The notes below the pieces were generated by a model. That model worked only from the letters and a program-made list of their open reading frames with translations, made no database searches and had not been told where the DNA came from. A DNA stretch of 64,000 nt, taken from assembly GCA_013368315.1 (NCBI GenBank), contig JAACJM010000007.1, forward strand, positions 186,001 through 250,000. Reading direction: 5' to 3'. Shown here in pieces: positions 35,294 to 46,830 of this stretch. The stretch's first letter is position 1, and the number at the start of each line of letters is the position of its first letter. This DNA is from Tetrapyrgos nigripes. Taxonomy: Eukaryota > Basidiomycota > Agaricomycetes > Agaricales > Campanellaceae. The translations under genes were made by a program, and so were the position numbers.

Positions 35294-36250
35294 ATGTCCT
35301 CAGTCACGGATGTCAACATTGACAACCACTTTCATGACCAAATCACAGTCACCTCTCTCAATGAAGAGTGCTCCCAGCTCAGATCTCGTCTTCACTGCAT
35401 ACGTGATTTCTCCAAATATTTTCGTCTCGTTGCCAACGGGTCTACCCAGTCTGACTTCACAGACCCCGTCACTGAGCTCTGGGACCTCTTTTCCCTCGGT
35501 ATCCCGCTATGCTACATCTTCGACCTGCTTCCCAGGGAAGAGGGTTACAGTAAAATCGATTATTCCCCGTTTACAGACTCGCAGGATGAAACTAATCCCA
35601 TTTCAGACCGTATAAGGCTCCACGCTATAGCCCTCTTTGCTATGCGAATCCGAACAGACAATCTTGCCCAGAAGATACCCGGATGTGTATTGTTCACTGT
35701 CACCGACTTGTGGGCCCGTGAGACGACGGACGTGTTCGTCAAGGTTATCCAGACTGTGAAGGCCATTGTGAACCATCTTCCTCCAAGCGCATTTGACTCT
35801 ATTCCACCCGTCGACTCCGAGTTGCATCCTATCACTGCGGATGGTCACTGAGCTCACGAAGAAAGTAAGACTAGCTCAAATATCACCAAACGCGCAGCCA
35901 CTGATAACACACACCGTCAGACCGTGACCGAGTAAATTGTGAAAGACTTCGCATCCAGAGTGGTTGACCGGAAGGGAATTCCTCTCGAGATGTTTGGCCA
36001 GCTCATTCTGCTTGACGTACTTGCAACAGCGAGTCCTCTCACAGTACCAATTCGCATACCCTCCAGAGATATGTCTACATATTCAATAAAATCATTCTTT
36101 TTTGCAAAAAGAAGCGTATGGATCGTAAGGACGACACTACTACATCATCTCTACCTCCTCTCCGTATCAAAGGCAGGATATTCCTCCATAATGCCATCGA
36201 GGTTGGACAAACGACAGATGGATCTAATACCTGTGAGTCTCCTGAGCAAT
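35294..36250 (+). pseudogene. DH-less Cdc24-like CH-PH copy with stops
   Basis: An ATG at 35294 opens a 185-codon frame with a well-preserved CH-like Cdc24 N-terminus (NEECSQLRSRLHCIRDFSK, PVTELWDLFSLGIPLCYIFD, IPGCVLFTVTDLWARETTD). Its TGA at 35849-35851 is followed in the same frame by linker sequence (AHEESKTSSN), a TAA at 35933-35935, VKDFASRVVDRKGIPLEMFG and then, after a frameshift, the PH strands (VYIFNKIILFCKKK; RIKGRIFLHNAIEVG). A trace of the next PH strand (SEEHITIHCPAED) lies near 36310-36350. As in the copy at 24.6-25.8 kb, the DH domain is absent between CH and PH. The 185-aa CH-like frame could still be expressed. Confidence 0.7.
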
Positions 36251-36389
36251 TTCTATCCTATTTCATACTGCCATTGTTGTAGCCCTTGTTGTGCGGTATT
36301 TTGGTGGTCAGCGAGGAACACATCACTATACACTGCCCTGCCGAAGATTGACCATTCTTTGTTGAATGCTGAGCGCTGAACAACCGATC

Positions 36390-36578
36390 TTAGTACTTAC
36401 ATCCTTCCCTGAAAAAGGACTTCACACGAGCCGACATATACGCAGACGGTTTATCTTCATCTTCGTCTTTACCTTCACCCACTTCAATTTTCCTCACTTC
36501 TTCGCGGACCACTGTGACTAACGCGTGAGACATCGAAATATTCCTCGGCCCTTTCAAGTTCGAGGGCATCCTAGACAT
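36390..36578 (-). CDS. short unrecognised open frame
   Basis: A 62-codon frame starting MSRMPSNLKGPRN and containing ALVTVVREEVRKIEVG. A perfect GTAAGT donor near its end suggests that it could be a first exon, but its continuation would run into the PH relic on the other strand. I do not recognise it. Confidence 0.2.
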   Translation of the reverse strand: MSRMPSNLKGPRNISMSHALVTVVREEVRKIEVGEGKDEDEDKPSAYMSARVKSFFREGCKY

Positions 36579-37226
36579 TTCTGTGAGCCTGTGAGTTAGT
36601 GCGTAAAGGTCTGCTCAACGCGAACCTCATACGTCTTAGATGCAACTAGCACTTGCCTAGTCTCATGTGAGAGTTGTGTGAGAGGATGATGAGAAGCAGA
36701 TTTTTGAGCTTGGGCGCCGCTTCGACCAAGTTTCGATATGATGATGAGTAAATTTCATGTCGCGACAGCTTTTCCTCCGTCGCCACCTCCTCTTCGACTT
36801 TCAGATTGCAACGCACCCAGGGCTCTGTTCATCGAAGGGTAGGTGGTTTGGGTAAGTTTTAGACGACACCACGGAGCGGAAGAATCCGAGGATAGATTAA
36901 ATAAATGGGCTTACTAAATTCTAAGTAATGACCTCGCCTCTTTTCTACCACGTCTGTTTGACATCTATATATGGTCTTATGTCATTTCATTTCTCAAGAA
37001 TTCCCTCCTATGGTGTGCACCGATAACCTCCGGAGATTCCAAAACGACGCCACTAAAACCTTGGGGACTCTGAACGCAATCGGACTGGATCATGACAGAC
37101 CCTCTGCCGAGTGCCTCTGTCGTATATCTGCACCTTGTTTCTTCGTCAAGTTTTTTCCCTTGTATCTCCAACGTCACTGATGCCATGATCCTTCCAAGTT
37201 TCCCGTGACAATCTCGGAATACTAAA
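36579..37226. other. intergenic region
   Basis: No supported gene. Open frames of about 69 codons on both strands near 36971-37186 overlap and lack recognisable content. Confidence 0.4.
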
Positions 37227-37338
37227 CACGCCGAAAAGACAAAAATATCCGCTCGACGGATAGATCACATCACTACTGTAAAAAAGTGTGTTTCTGTACG
37301 CCTTTCTGCCGAGCGGATATTTTTGTATTTTCGGCGTG
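37227..37338. repeat. 112-bp near-perfect inverted repeat (hairpin or mini-MITE)
   Basis: The left arm at 37227-37259 (CACGCCGAAAA...) and the right arm at 37306-37338 (...TTTTCGGCGTG) match as inverted repeats in about 30 of 33 positions. They are separated by 46 bp. The element lies 66 bp upstream of the GMC oxidoreductase ATG. It could be a small non-autonomous DNA transposon remnant or a strong RNA hairpin. No clear target-site duplication is visible beyond short A runs. Confidence 0.75.
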
Positions 37339-37403
37339 AAACTGAGTTACGGTGAGAAGACGTTTATAGACTATAGTCCAGCACATGTTCCATACTTGAG
37401 ACG

Positions 37404-39921
37404 ATGTCTCTCCTCTGGCAGACCCTCTTCCTAGCCGTTTTTCTGCGTGTCTTTGCTGCGCTTCCCCAATGCTCCGATGTCAATACAGAAACTGAATTCG
37501 ATTATGCGGTGGTTGGTGCTGGAGCTGGAGGTGGACCGCTTGCAGCACGATTAGCGGAATCAGGGTTTTCTGGTGAATCTCTGCCTTCCTGGAAAACGGA
37601 AATTTGAGCTAATTTTTTGCCCATTTTGTTCAGTGCTCGTCATTGATGCCGGCCACGACGTCCACAACGTCAATACCACCATTCCTTTATACTTTGCTCG
37701 TGCAACTGAAGGTAAGCGGAGTCTTCAGCCATCTGAAATTCAACTCTTCTCACCTGTTTCCGCAGATCCGCAAATCAGCTTGGACTACACGTTGGACGAA
37801 TATCCTCCAGGTTTCCGGTTTCAGAAAAATGATGCTTTGTTAGTTTGCGGTCTCCAAGTCACCTGCGATGCGCTGCTAACTGGACTTAGGTATCCAAGGA
37901 GTCGTGGTGTTGGGGGGTCAACGGTAAGTGTACTGATCAAAGAGTCCCTCCATCACAATCTGATATTTTTTCAGATACACAATGCTATGATCAACGTCAT
38001 CGCGGCGACACGTTCAGACTTCGACGGTTTGGCCGACATGTTTAACGACTCGACATGGTCTCGAGATAACATGCAGGAGTACTACAAGAAAATTGAGCGG
38101 AACAAGTATACTCTCCCTGGCCCGGATCACGGTCAGGATGGATGGTTGACGACCACTCTGAACCCCCTCCTCGCCGCGCTGAATCCAAAGTTTCTCGGTA
38201 AGTTTGTCTATTAGATCAGTCAATGATGAGTATTGATGCTTTGCGTTCCCAGATGTTCAGACAGTGGCATACTTCGCTGCACTTGCCATCTCAGACGTCC
38301 CTCTCATCGACTTCAATGTCACAAGCAACGATGACGCTGTTGGAGGTAGTCTGCCAAGTTTCACCATCGACGAACATCATAACCGTTCTTCAGTCCGCGA
38401 AAGGCTGCTGGACGTTGAACAAAGCTCCGGCCGTTTGACCTTCTCTCTCGACACTCTTGCGACGAAGATTCTGATGTGCAATGGCACCGATGGAAAGCCT
38501 ACGGCTTACGGCGTAGAGATGGCTCCCGGTGCAGGACTGGCCGTTGCAAGTAACTTCAACGGCAAGGTCGACCTTGACCCGATACTGCGAAATGTCACCG
38601 TCAGGCGTGAAGTCATAGTTTCTGCGGGAGTTTTCCAAAGTCCTCAATTGGTCAGTTTATGATCCTTTTATGCAGGCCTTCTCGTATTCATGTTGTTGTT
38701 CGCTAGCTCATGGTACGTCCGTTCTCAAAACATTAATCATGACACACATAGAAGTTTTGCTTACCTGACTACAGCTCTCAGGAATCGGAGACAGTTCTCA
38801 GTTGGAGCAATTCGGGATTGAATCTGTCGTTCATTTACCGGGAGTTGGGACCAACTTGCAAGGTAAGCATCTGACCTCGTCGTTTGACCCACCCAATGAC
38901 GATTCTTCTTCGTTAAACCATGACGAAATCGCGATTATATATAAAATGAAGCAGAATTTTTCTATTTGGAATGGCTGCACCTTCCTTTATACACTTGAAG
39001 ATGACCCTTGTTTAGCGTTTTGGCAGGAAACGGGCGGGGCCAATATCTATTCGTTCTCTGGAGCATTCGAAGTTACTACCTCTCGGTCCGTGGATAGTCC
39101 AACACCTGACATCTTCGCGTACTATGCACCGGCTTACTTTCCCGGATTCGTCAGAGGTGTGTCCAACGCTTCCCGTGCACCAGTCTGTCCCATTGACCCG
39201 TATCCTTCTTGCCTGGATGTAGGCTTCCAGCAAGAATTGATAGACAGATCGCACAACCATGCTACCGTCATTAACCTCAAGGCTCACCCAAGCTCCAAGG
39301 GAAGTGTTCGCCTCACCGGTGCTCATCCTCAAGATCCTCTCGATATCCAGAAGAATCGGTTCCAAGCCGAAGAAGGACCTCAAGATGTCGCGGATTTGAG
39401 AGAGGCGATTAAGAGATCCATGGCAGTCATGAACAATTTGCTTATAGAGGGATTCATTGAGGGCCTAGAGTTCCCTGAGTCACTCGATACAGATGAGGAA
39501 ATTGAGGACCATATATACCAGAACATATTTGGTGGGTTTTGGCATCGTCGGTGGTGTATTGATTTTTGATTTTCACTCTCATCAGGTCATCATGCATGCT
39601 GCACAAATCCAATGGGAACTGACGATGGTAAGGAAGTTAGCGTGTTGGCCCCTTTGGTATCTCAGTGACACTAATTTATAGATCCAAATGCTGTCCTCGA
39701 CGGCGACTTCAACGTGCGAGGAGTCAACAATCTTCGTGTTGTTGATGCAAGCACTTGGAAGATTGTACCAGGGTACTTTATTACCACCCCGATTTACATG
39801 GTAAGCCACTCTACCTGCTGAATTCTCGTCATCTATTCACATATCCTAATCTGCCTCCCAATATCATTAGATATCAGAAAAAGCAGCAGATGTCATCCTA
39901 GCAGCTGCCAAAGCAGACTGA
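37404..39921 (+). CDS. secreted GMC oxidoreductase (aryl-alcohol-oxidase-like)
   Basis: The ATG at 37404 opens a signal peptide (MSLLWQTLFLAVFLRVFA). The FAD-binding motif follows as DYAVVGAGAGGGPLAARLAES. Further exons give LVIDAGHDVHNVNTT, YPRSRGVGGSTIHNAMI (second GMC signature, across an intron), REVIVSAGVFQSPQLL, LPGVGTNLQ, AHPSSKGSVRLTG and GHHACCTNPMGTDD (active-site His region). The end is LRVVDASTWKIVPG and YMISEKAADVILAAAK. About 600 aa. GMC oxidases of this secreted type oxidise alcohols or sugars and make H2O2 for lignocellulose decay (family knowledge). The substrate cannot be told. Several introns were inferred from frame continuity, and the gene looks intact. Confidence 0.85.
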
Positions 39922-40258
39922 GCGTGTTTGAGGTTTATCGTACTTTTTGGATGATTTCACACTCGTTTGCCCTATCTCTCTTATAAATGGTGTATTTTTT
40001 GCATAATATACCTAATATACCCGCAGTAAATTCCGAGTGTTCCTAGAGAAGTCGCGTTGGCATATCTCATGCCAGTCTCGGCTCAGCTTCAGAAATCACT
40101 GGAATTAAGCATCACATTACACTCTACAGCATACATTGTACACTCAGAGGCAGATTAAACCTATTCCCATGTACCTGATTGTATACCCCTCTGATCAGTA
40201 GCTCGTAGTTATTCTGTAACTCAAACTACCGCAAAGCTCTAATAAATCCTCTCCAATG
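39922..40258. other. convergent spacer and left edge of the XPG duplication
   Basis: Sequence between the GMC gene and the XPG-family gene. From about 40126 it resembles 43283 onward, so the left border of the tandem duplication lies here. Confidence 0.5.
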
Positions 40259-43165
40259 TTACCAATTCCCTCCACTACTAGGATTATCCCCAAAGTATCC
40301 ACCACCCCCGCCTGATTCACCTCCAAAATAATTCCCTTCCAACCCTTCCTCCCAATTCCACTCCAGCACACTAGACAGTCCATATTTCTCCATCACAAAC
40401 CTCGCTTTCACATCCTCATCTCCTCCTTCTTGCACTTGTCTCTTCATCATTCCATCCAAAATCTCCTTCGTAATAGGCGGCAAAGTCCCAAACACCGCAC
40501 GTCCCGCCACAACCTGCATCATATAATCCTCCTTTGGAACTCTTGGACTAAACTTTCTCTCTTCCTCAACAATCTTCTCTATACACCCATGCGCACGAAT
40601 AAACTTGAGTGCTCGAGCAGGACCAACGTTTTTGATACGTTGAGAAAAGTCGGTTCCGAGGAGGAGAGCAAAGTCGATGTACATGTCACGAGTAAGTTGG
40701 AGAACGTCACGGACTTCGGCGCCAGAGACGACGACGAGGGGAGCGTTGCGGTTGGTTATGTTGCGGATGAGGGGTGCTTCGTAGACAAGTACGTCCTGTA
40801 GCGACAATAAGCAAAGTGAAAAAAAAAAAGATTAGCCTCGCTGGTACGAATCAAGTTACGGAAAACAACCCACCGTATCTTCACTTGCAACATAATCCGC
40901 ATACCCATTCAACACCAAGGACGAAGCTACTGCTTCAGCTTCATATGCACCAGTTGCCTCAACACAAGGTACACCCATAGCCGCCAGGATCTCCTTGCAC
41001 TCGTTATAGGTCCGTGTTGTCGGCGTTTGTGCGCTGCGTTTATAGGATTCCGACATTAGACTGCTCTTTTCTGTTAAGGATATGAGGACTTCCTCTTCTG
41101 GAGTCCTCAATACAGGTGTAGGTGCAGATGATATGGGTGCTTCCTCTGACTGTGGCACTGCCTCTCTTACCTCCACTTCTACTTCCATTGCCTGTGCCTC
41201 TCGAGAGTCCACATCAAGTATGGTCTGCGTGTCTGTATCAATACTAACCTCTACAATAACACCGTCTCCAGCAGACTCAGAGTCCAAAGATTCTGAAGGA
41301 GGAGCAGGTGAAGTAGCAGCAGCGGCTTCTGCAGCCCCAAACCCAGTAATCCGATCCCAAACCTCTCCCTCCTCCAAAGTCAGCTTGTGCTGTTTCCTAG
41401 ACATATCATACTCTGCTTTGACCTGTTCCTGTTCTTGCTCACTCCCGCTCGCCACTACCCCTACTCTAGCTCCAGCTCGTCTTGTCACACCACCAGCACC
41501 AGATCCATCGGAAGTGGAATTAGGACTAGGATCAGGCTGGGTTTGAGAAGAAAGGGGAATGGACGACATTTTCGAGATGCTGTGGCGGTAATCTAGGTAT
41601 AACGAGCTCAAAGTGGATGCGAGACGGTTTATGAGGCTACTTGAGCTTGAGGTGTCAGCCTCGGTTCCAATTTCGGTTTCGGTGACGAGTGGTTGGGTTT
41701 GGGTTGTCGTTTGAGATTGAGAATAAGATGTTCGGTCTACGTCTACGTCGTGTGTTGGTAGACCAGGAACGGGAACAGAGTCTGGTGAGTCCAATGTATC
41801 GGCCTCGGTTTCGGTTTCGTTGACGGATGGTTGGGTTGTCGTTTGAAAGTAAGATGTTGGATCTACGTCGTGTGGTGTTGGACCAGGAACGGGGGTAGGT
41901 TCCAGTAAGTCCAAGGTGTCGAGGTTGGTAGGAGATGGTTTGGTTTCTGAGTAAGATGTTGCGTCTAGGTCGCTTGTTGGTGGATTAGGAACAGAGGTAC
42001 TGTCTGGCAAGTCGACTACCTGCTCCGCTTTCCCTTCAGAAATTGATGGTAGGTCGGGTACTGATACACCAATGTCTGAAGATGGCGGGAAATCGGTTTT
42101 GGAGGGAGATGCCTGTGATTGGAATGTAGATGACGGTAGTGGCAATGTCGTAGTGTCTAATACTGGCAAGTCTTCCGAGGATATGGATAAATCCTCCGTA
42201 TACTCGGTCCGAGAATGCGATTGCGATTGCGATTGCGAATGCGAAAGAGATTGAGATGTCGATGCTATTGATACATGTTCGTGTTCATGGCTGACTTCGA
42301 TGTCAGCATTATTAGGGATAGAATCGTAGTCGTATGTAGACGGGTTATTAGGGACAGACAGCGACTTCGAGTAAGAGTGCGAGTCGAGATCCTGATAGAA
42401 GGCTTCTTCTTCTTCTTCCCAGGCCTGGGCTCGTCTCTCCGCCGCTTCGTGAAATAAGCTTCTATAATCCACTCTGTGGAAGTCTGGCGTGTCTATGTCG
42501 TCGTTGGAAAATGACACGGAGGATATATGTTGGGACCAAAAAGGGTCGGAGAAGTTGGGATAGGTAGGAATGGGCTGTTGCTGGACTATCTCGCGCTGGA
42601 GATGGTTGGAGAGCTGGAGTCTCTCTGCAGGGCTGAGTTGAGATAGCTGGCCTAGAACATCGTGTAGTTGGGTAAGACGTTTAAGACGCTCATCCTCTAT
42701 GAGTCCACGAGCAGCAGCAAGTCTTTGAGCTTGTCGCCGTCGTATTACCTGCAGAAAGTCGGTCATTGTATGAGCAGATACCGACCCAGGATAAAAACGC
42801 ACCTCACGAGCTTTGGCTGTACTCCGTTCTTTTCCATCAAAAACACAGACGGTCTGTACGCCAAATTTCTCTAGCTCTTTAATGAGTCTGTACCATCCTA
42901 TGATATGTCGGTACGGGTGAGGAACCGGAGCAAAGTGTAGTCGTTGTGTTACGAGAGTTCCATCGCTAGAAGACAGGGTAAGTAAGTGCCTTCAGAAACA
43001 CAAGACCGAAATTTACATCACAATTCTCTTTCCTGCAAATGCTTTTAGACGATCCGGAAAATATTTGATGACTTCTGGGCTACTTCAGTCAGAAAATGAA
43101 GAGAAAAAGAAGATATAGTCGTACCAAGTCCTTTGGATGAAGGGTGTAAAGCCCAAAACGCCCAT
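40259..43165 (-). CDS. Rad2/XPG-family structure-specific nuclease
   Basis: The ATG at 43165 starts MGVLGFTPFIQRTCPEVIK, then FAGKRIVIDGTLVTQRLHFA and VQTVCVFDGKERSTAKARE (XPG-N domain with its metal-binding Asp residues). A spacer of about 570 residues follows. It is a Gln/Leu-rich coiled coil followed by Ser/Thr/Pro-rich disorder. The XPG-I domain then reads VPCVEATGAYEAEAVASSL and YVASEDTDVLVYEAP with the catalytic acidic residues. A helix-hairpin-helix follows, LLGTDFSQRIKNVGPARAL. The protein ends Gly/Ser-rich at 40259. Long N-to-I spacing resembles XPG/Rad2 more than FEN1, but the N-terminus is not that of classical Rad2, so I give only the superfamily. Family members cut flap or bubble DNA. 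All exon joins that I checked keep frame. Confidence 0.82.
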
Positions 43166-43425
43166 GCACTCCCTGGCCAACGGTCCGAAACTTTTCAGTT
43201 TGTTTGGATGAGTCAGCAAAAACTTCAGTGGGCATCACAGTTCACTTGCCATCTACCAAGGTACGCCACAAAGTGGGTAATACTACAGCATACATTGTAC
43301 ACTCGGAGGCAGATCAGACTCATTCCCAGAATCCCATGTACCTGATTATATACCGCCTAATCAGTAGCTCGTAGGTATTCTGCAACAAAAAACTACCGCA
43401 AAGCTCTAATAAACCCTCTCCAATG

Positions 43426-46400
43426 TTACCAATTCCCTCCGCTACTAGGATTATCCCCAAAGTATCCACCACCCCCACCTGATTCACCTCCAAAATAATT
43501 CCCTTCCAACCCTTCCTCCCAATTCCACTCCAGGACACTCGACAGTCCATACTTCTCCATCACAAACCTCACTTTCACATCCTCATCTCCTCCTTGCACT
43601 TGTCTCTTCATCATCCCATCCAAAATCTCCTTCGTAATAGGCGGCAAAGTCCCAAACACTGCACGTCCCGCCACGACCTGCATCATATAATCCTCCTTTG
43701 GAATTCTTGGACTAAACTTTCTCTCTTCCTCAACAATCTTCTCTATACACCTATGCGCACGAATAAACTTGAGTGCTCGAGCAGGACCGACGTTCTTGAT
43801 ACGTTGAGAAAAGTCGGTTCCGAGGAGAAGAGCAAAGTCGATGTACATGTCTCGAGTAAGTTGGAGAACGTCGCGAACTTCGGCGCCAGAGACGACGACG
43901 AGGGGAGCGTTGCGGTTGGTTATGTTGCGGATGAGGGGTGCTTCGTAGACGAGTACGTCCTGTAGCGACAACAAGCAAAGGGAAAAAAAATTAGCCTCGC
44001 TAGTACGAATAAAGATACGGAAAACAACCTACCGTATCTTCACTTGCAACATAATCCGCATGCCCATTCAATACCAAGGACGAAGCTACTGCTTCAGCTT
44101 CATATGCACCAGTTGCCTCAACACAAGGCACACCTATAGCCGCGAGGATCTCCTTGCACTCGTTATAAGGCTGTGTCGTCGGCGCTTGCGCGCTGCGTTT
44201 ATAGGATTCCGACATTAGACTGCTCTTTTCTGTCAAGGATATGAGGACTTCCTCTTCTGGAGTCCTCAATACAGGTGTAGGTGCAGATGGTATAGGCGCT
44301 TCCTCTGACTGTGGCACTGGTTCTCTTATCTCCACTTCCACTTTGTCCAAAGATTCTGAATGAAGAGCAGGTGAAGTAGCAGCAGCAGCTTCTGCAGCCC
44401 CAAACCCAGTAATCCGATCCCAAACTTCTCCCTCCTCCAACGTCAGCTTGTGCCGTTTCCTAGACATATCATACTCTGCTTTGACCTGTTCCTGTTCTTG
44501 CTCACTCCCGCTCGCCACTACCCCTACTCTAGCTCCAGCTCGTCTTGTCACACCGTCAGTACCAGTACCAGAAGCACCGGACCCATCGGAAGTGGAATTA
44601 GGACTAGGATCAGGCTGGGTAGAAAAGGGAATGAACGACATTTTCGAGATGCTGCTGCGGTAATGTAGGTATAACGAGCTCAAAGTGGAGGCGAGACGGT
44701 TTACGAGGCTACTTAAGCTTGAGGTGTCAGCCTCGGTTCCGACACTGAAACCAAAATCGGAACGGGTGGTTGGGTTTGGGTTGTCGTTTGAGATTGAGAA
44801 TAAGATGTTCGGTCTACGTCAACGTCATGTGTTGGTAGTCCAGGAACGGGAACAGAGTCTGGTGAGTCCAGTGTATCGGCCTCGGTTTCGGTTTCGTTGA
44901 CGGATGGTTGGGTTGTCGTTTGAAAGTAAGATGTTGGGCTTACGTCGCGTGGTGTTGGACCAGGAACGGAGGTAGGCTCCGGCAAGTCCAAGGCGTCGAG
45001 GTTGGTAGGAGATGGTTTGGTTTCTGAGTAAGATGCTGCAGCCCTAAACCCAGTAATCCGATCCCAAACTTCTCCCTCCTCTAACGTCAGCTTGTGCTGT
45101 TTCCTCGACATATCATACTCTGCTTTGACCTGTTCCTGTTCTTGTTCACTCCCACTTGCCACTACCCCTACTCTAGCTCCAGCTCGTCTTGTCACACCAC
45201 TAGCACCAGACCCATGGGAAGTGGAATTAGAACTAGGATCAGGCTGGGTTTGAGAAGAAAGGGGAATGGACGACATTTTCGAAATGCTGCGGCGGTAATC
45301 TAGGTATAACGAACTCAAAGTGGAAGCGAGACGGTTTATGAGGCTACTTGAGCTTGAGGTGTCAGCCTCTGTTCCAATTTCGGTTTCGGTGACGAGTGGT
45401 TGGGTTTGGGTTGTCGTTTGAGATTGAGCATAAGATGTTCGGTCTACGTCAACGTCATGTGTTGGTAGACCAGGAGCGGGAACAGAGTCTGGTGAGTCCG
45501 GTGTATCGGCCTCGGTTTCGGTTTTGGAGGGAGACGCCTGTGATTGGGATGTAGATGACGGTGGTGGCAATGTCGTAGTGTCTGATACTGGAAAGTCTTC
45601 CGAGGATATGGATAAATCCTCCGTATACTCGGTCCGAGAATGCGATTGCGATTGCGATTGAGATGTCGATGCTATTGATACATGTTCGTGTTCATGGCTG
45701 ACTTCGATGTCAGCATTATTAGGGATAGAATCGTAGTCGTATGTAGACGGGTTATTAGGGACAGACAGCGACTTCGAGTAAGAGTGCGAGTCGAGATCCT
45801 GATAGAAGGCTTCTTCTTCCCAGGCATGGGCTTCTCTCTCTGCCGCTTCGTGATATAAACTTCTATAATCCACTCTGTGGAAGTCTGGCGTGTCTATGTC
45901 GTCGTTGGAAAATGACACGGAGGATATATGTTGGGACCAAAAAGGGTCGGAGAAGTCGGGATAGGTAGGAATGGACTGCTGGACTATCTCGCGCTGGAGA
46001 TGGTTGGAGAGCTGGAGTCTCTCTGCAGGGCTGAGTTGAGATAGCTGGCCTAGAACATCGTGCAGTTGGGTAAGACGTTTAAGACGCTCATCCTCTATGA
46101 GTCCACGAGCAGCAGCAAGTCTTTGAGCTTGTCGCCGTCGTATTATCTGCAGAAAGCCGTTCATTGTATGAACAAATACTGATCCAGGATAAAAACGCAC
46201 CTCACGAGCTTTGGCTGTACTTCGTTCTTTCCCATCAAAGACACAGACGGTCTGTGCGCCAAATTCCTCTAGCTCTTTAATGAGTCTGTACCATCCTATG
46301 ATATGTCGGTACGAGTGACGGAGCAAAGTGTAGTCGTTGTGTTACGAGGGTTCCATCGCTAGAAGATAGGGTAAGTAAGTGTCTTCAGAAAACACAGGAC

Positions 46401-46560
46401 CGAAACTTACATCACAATTCTCTTTCCTGCAAATGCTTTTAGACGATCCGGAAAATGTTTGATGACTTCTGGGCTACTTTCAGTCAGAGAATGAAGAGAA
46501 AAAGAAGATATAGTCGTACCAAGTCTTTTGGATGAAGGGTGTAAAGCCCAAAACGCCCAT
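43426..46560 (-). pseudogene. broken tandem copy of the XPG-family gene
   Basis: The copy starts at 46560 with the same MGVLGFTPFIQ. It loses 5 nt near 46315-46320 in the sequence coding FAPVPHPYRH, shifting the frame inside the XPG-N domain. In the spacer the block from LINRLASTLSSLYL to EEGEVWDRITGF occurs twice (about 45045-45375 and 44395-44730). The join of the second block is out of frame, giving a stop at 44713. The XPG-I and helix-hairpin-helix parts (44660-43426) are well preserved and could be translated only from an internal start. Two frameshifts and an internal rearrangement make this a pseudogene of the intact neighbour. Confidence 0.8.
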
Positions 46561-46830
46561 GTATTCACTGACCAACGGTCCGAAGTTTTCAGTTCGTTTG
46601 GATGAGTCGCAAATAAGTCTCAGGAAACGTAACTAGAACTTGATAAGTTCCATACGAAAAGCCAACGAAAAGCCCATGAGCCCACTTTGTGGCGTACTAT
46701 TTGTGTCACAACGGGGCACACGCGTCGAGTTGAGGGTAGAGGAGTGGCGCTCTATTTGGTCCAGATGGTGTTGAATAACAGTTATTATCGAGTCAAGTTC
46801 TTGCTTCAAGTGGGTTGTCCCCTTACCACC

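Larger units (their letters stand above)
40126..46690. repeat. tandem duplication of the XPG-family gene (two units of about 3.2-3.4 kb)
   Basis: Unit 1 (about 40126-43280) and unit 2 (about 43283-46690) match over coding and flanking sequence. Both begin with the motif TACAGCATACATTGTACACTC. Beyond the start codons, unit 1 ends in GTACGCCACAAAGTGGGT (about 43261) and unit 2 in its reverse complement (about 46680), which marks the duplication borders as an inverted match. Confidence 0.8.

Noticed and set aside
41082..41546. 154-codon plus-strand frame inside the XPG-family gene
   Set aside because: It is the antisense of the Ser/Thr-rich spacer. Low-complexity coding sequence leaves the opposite strand open.
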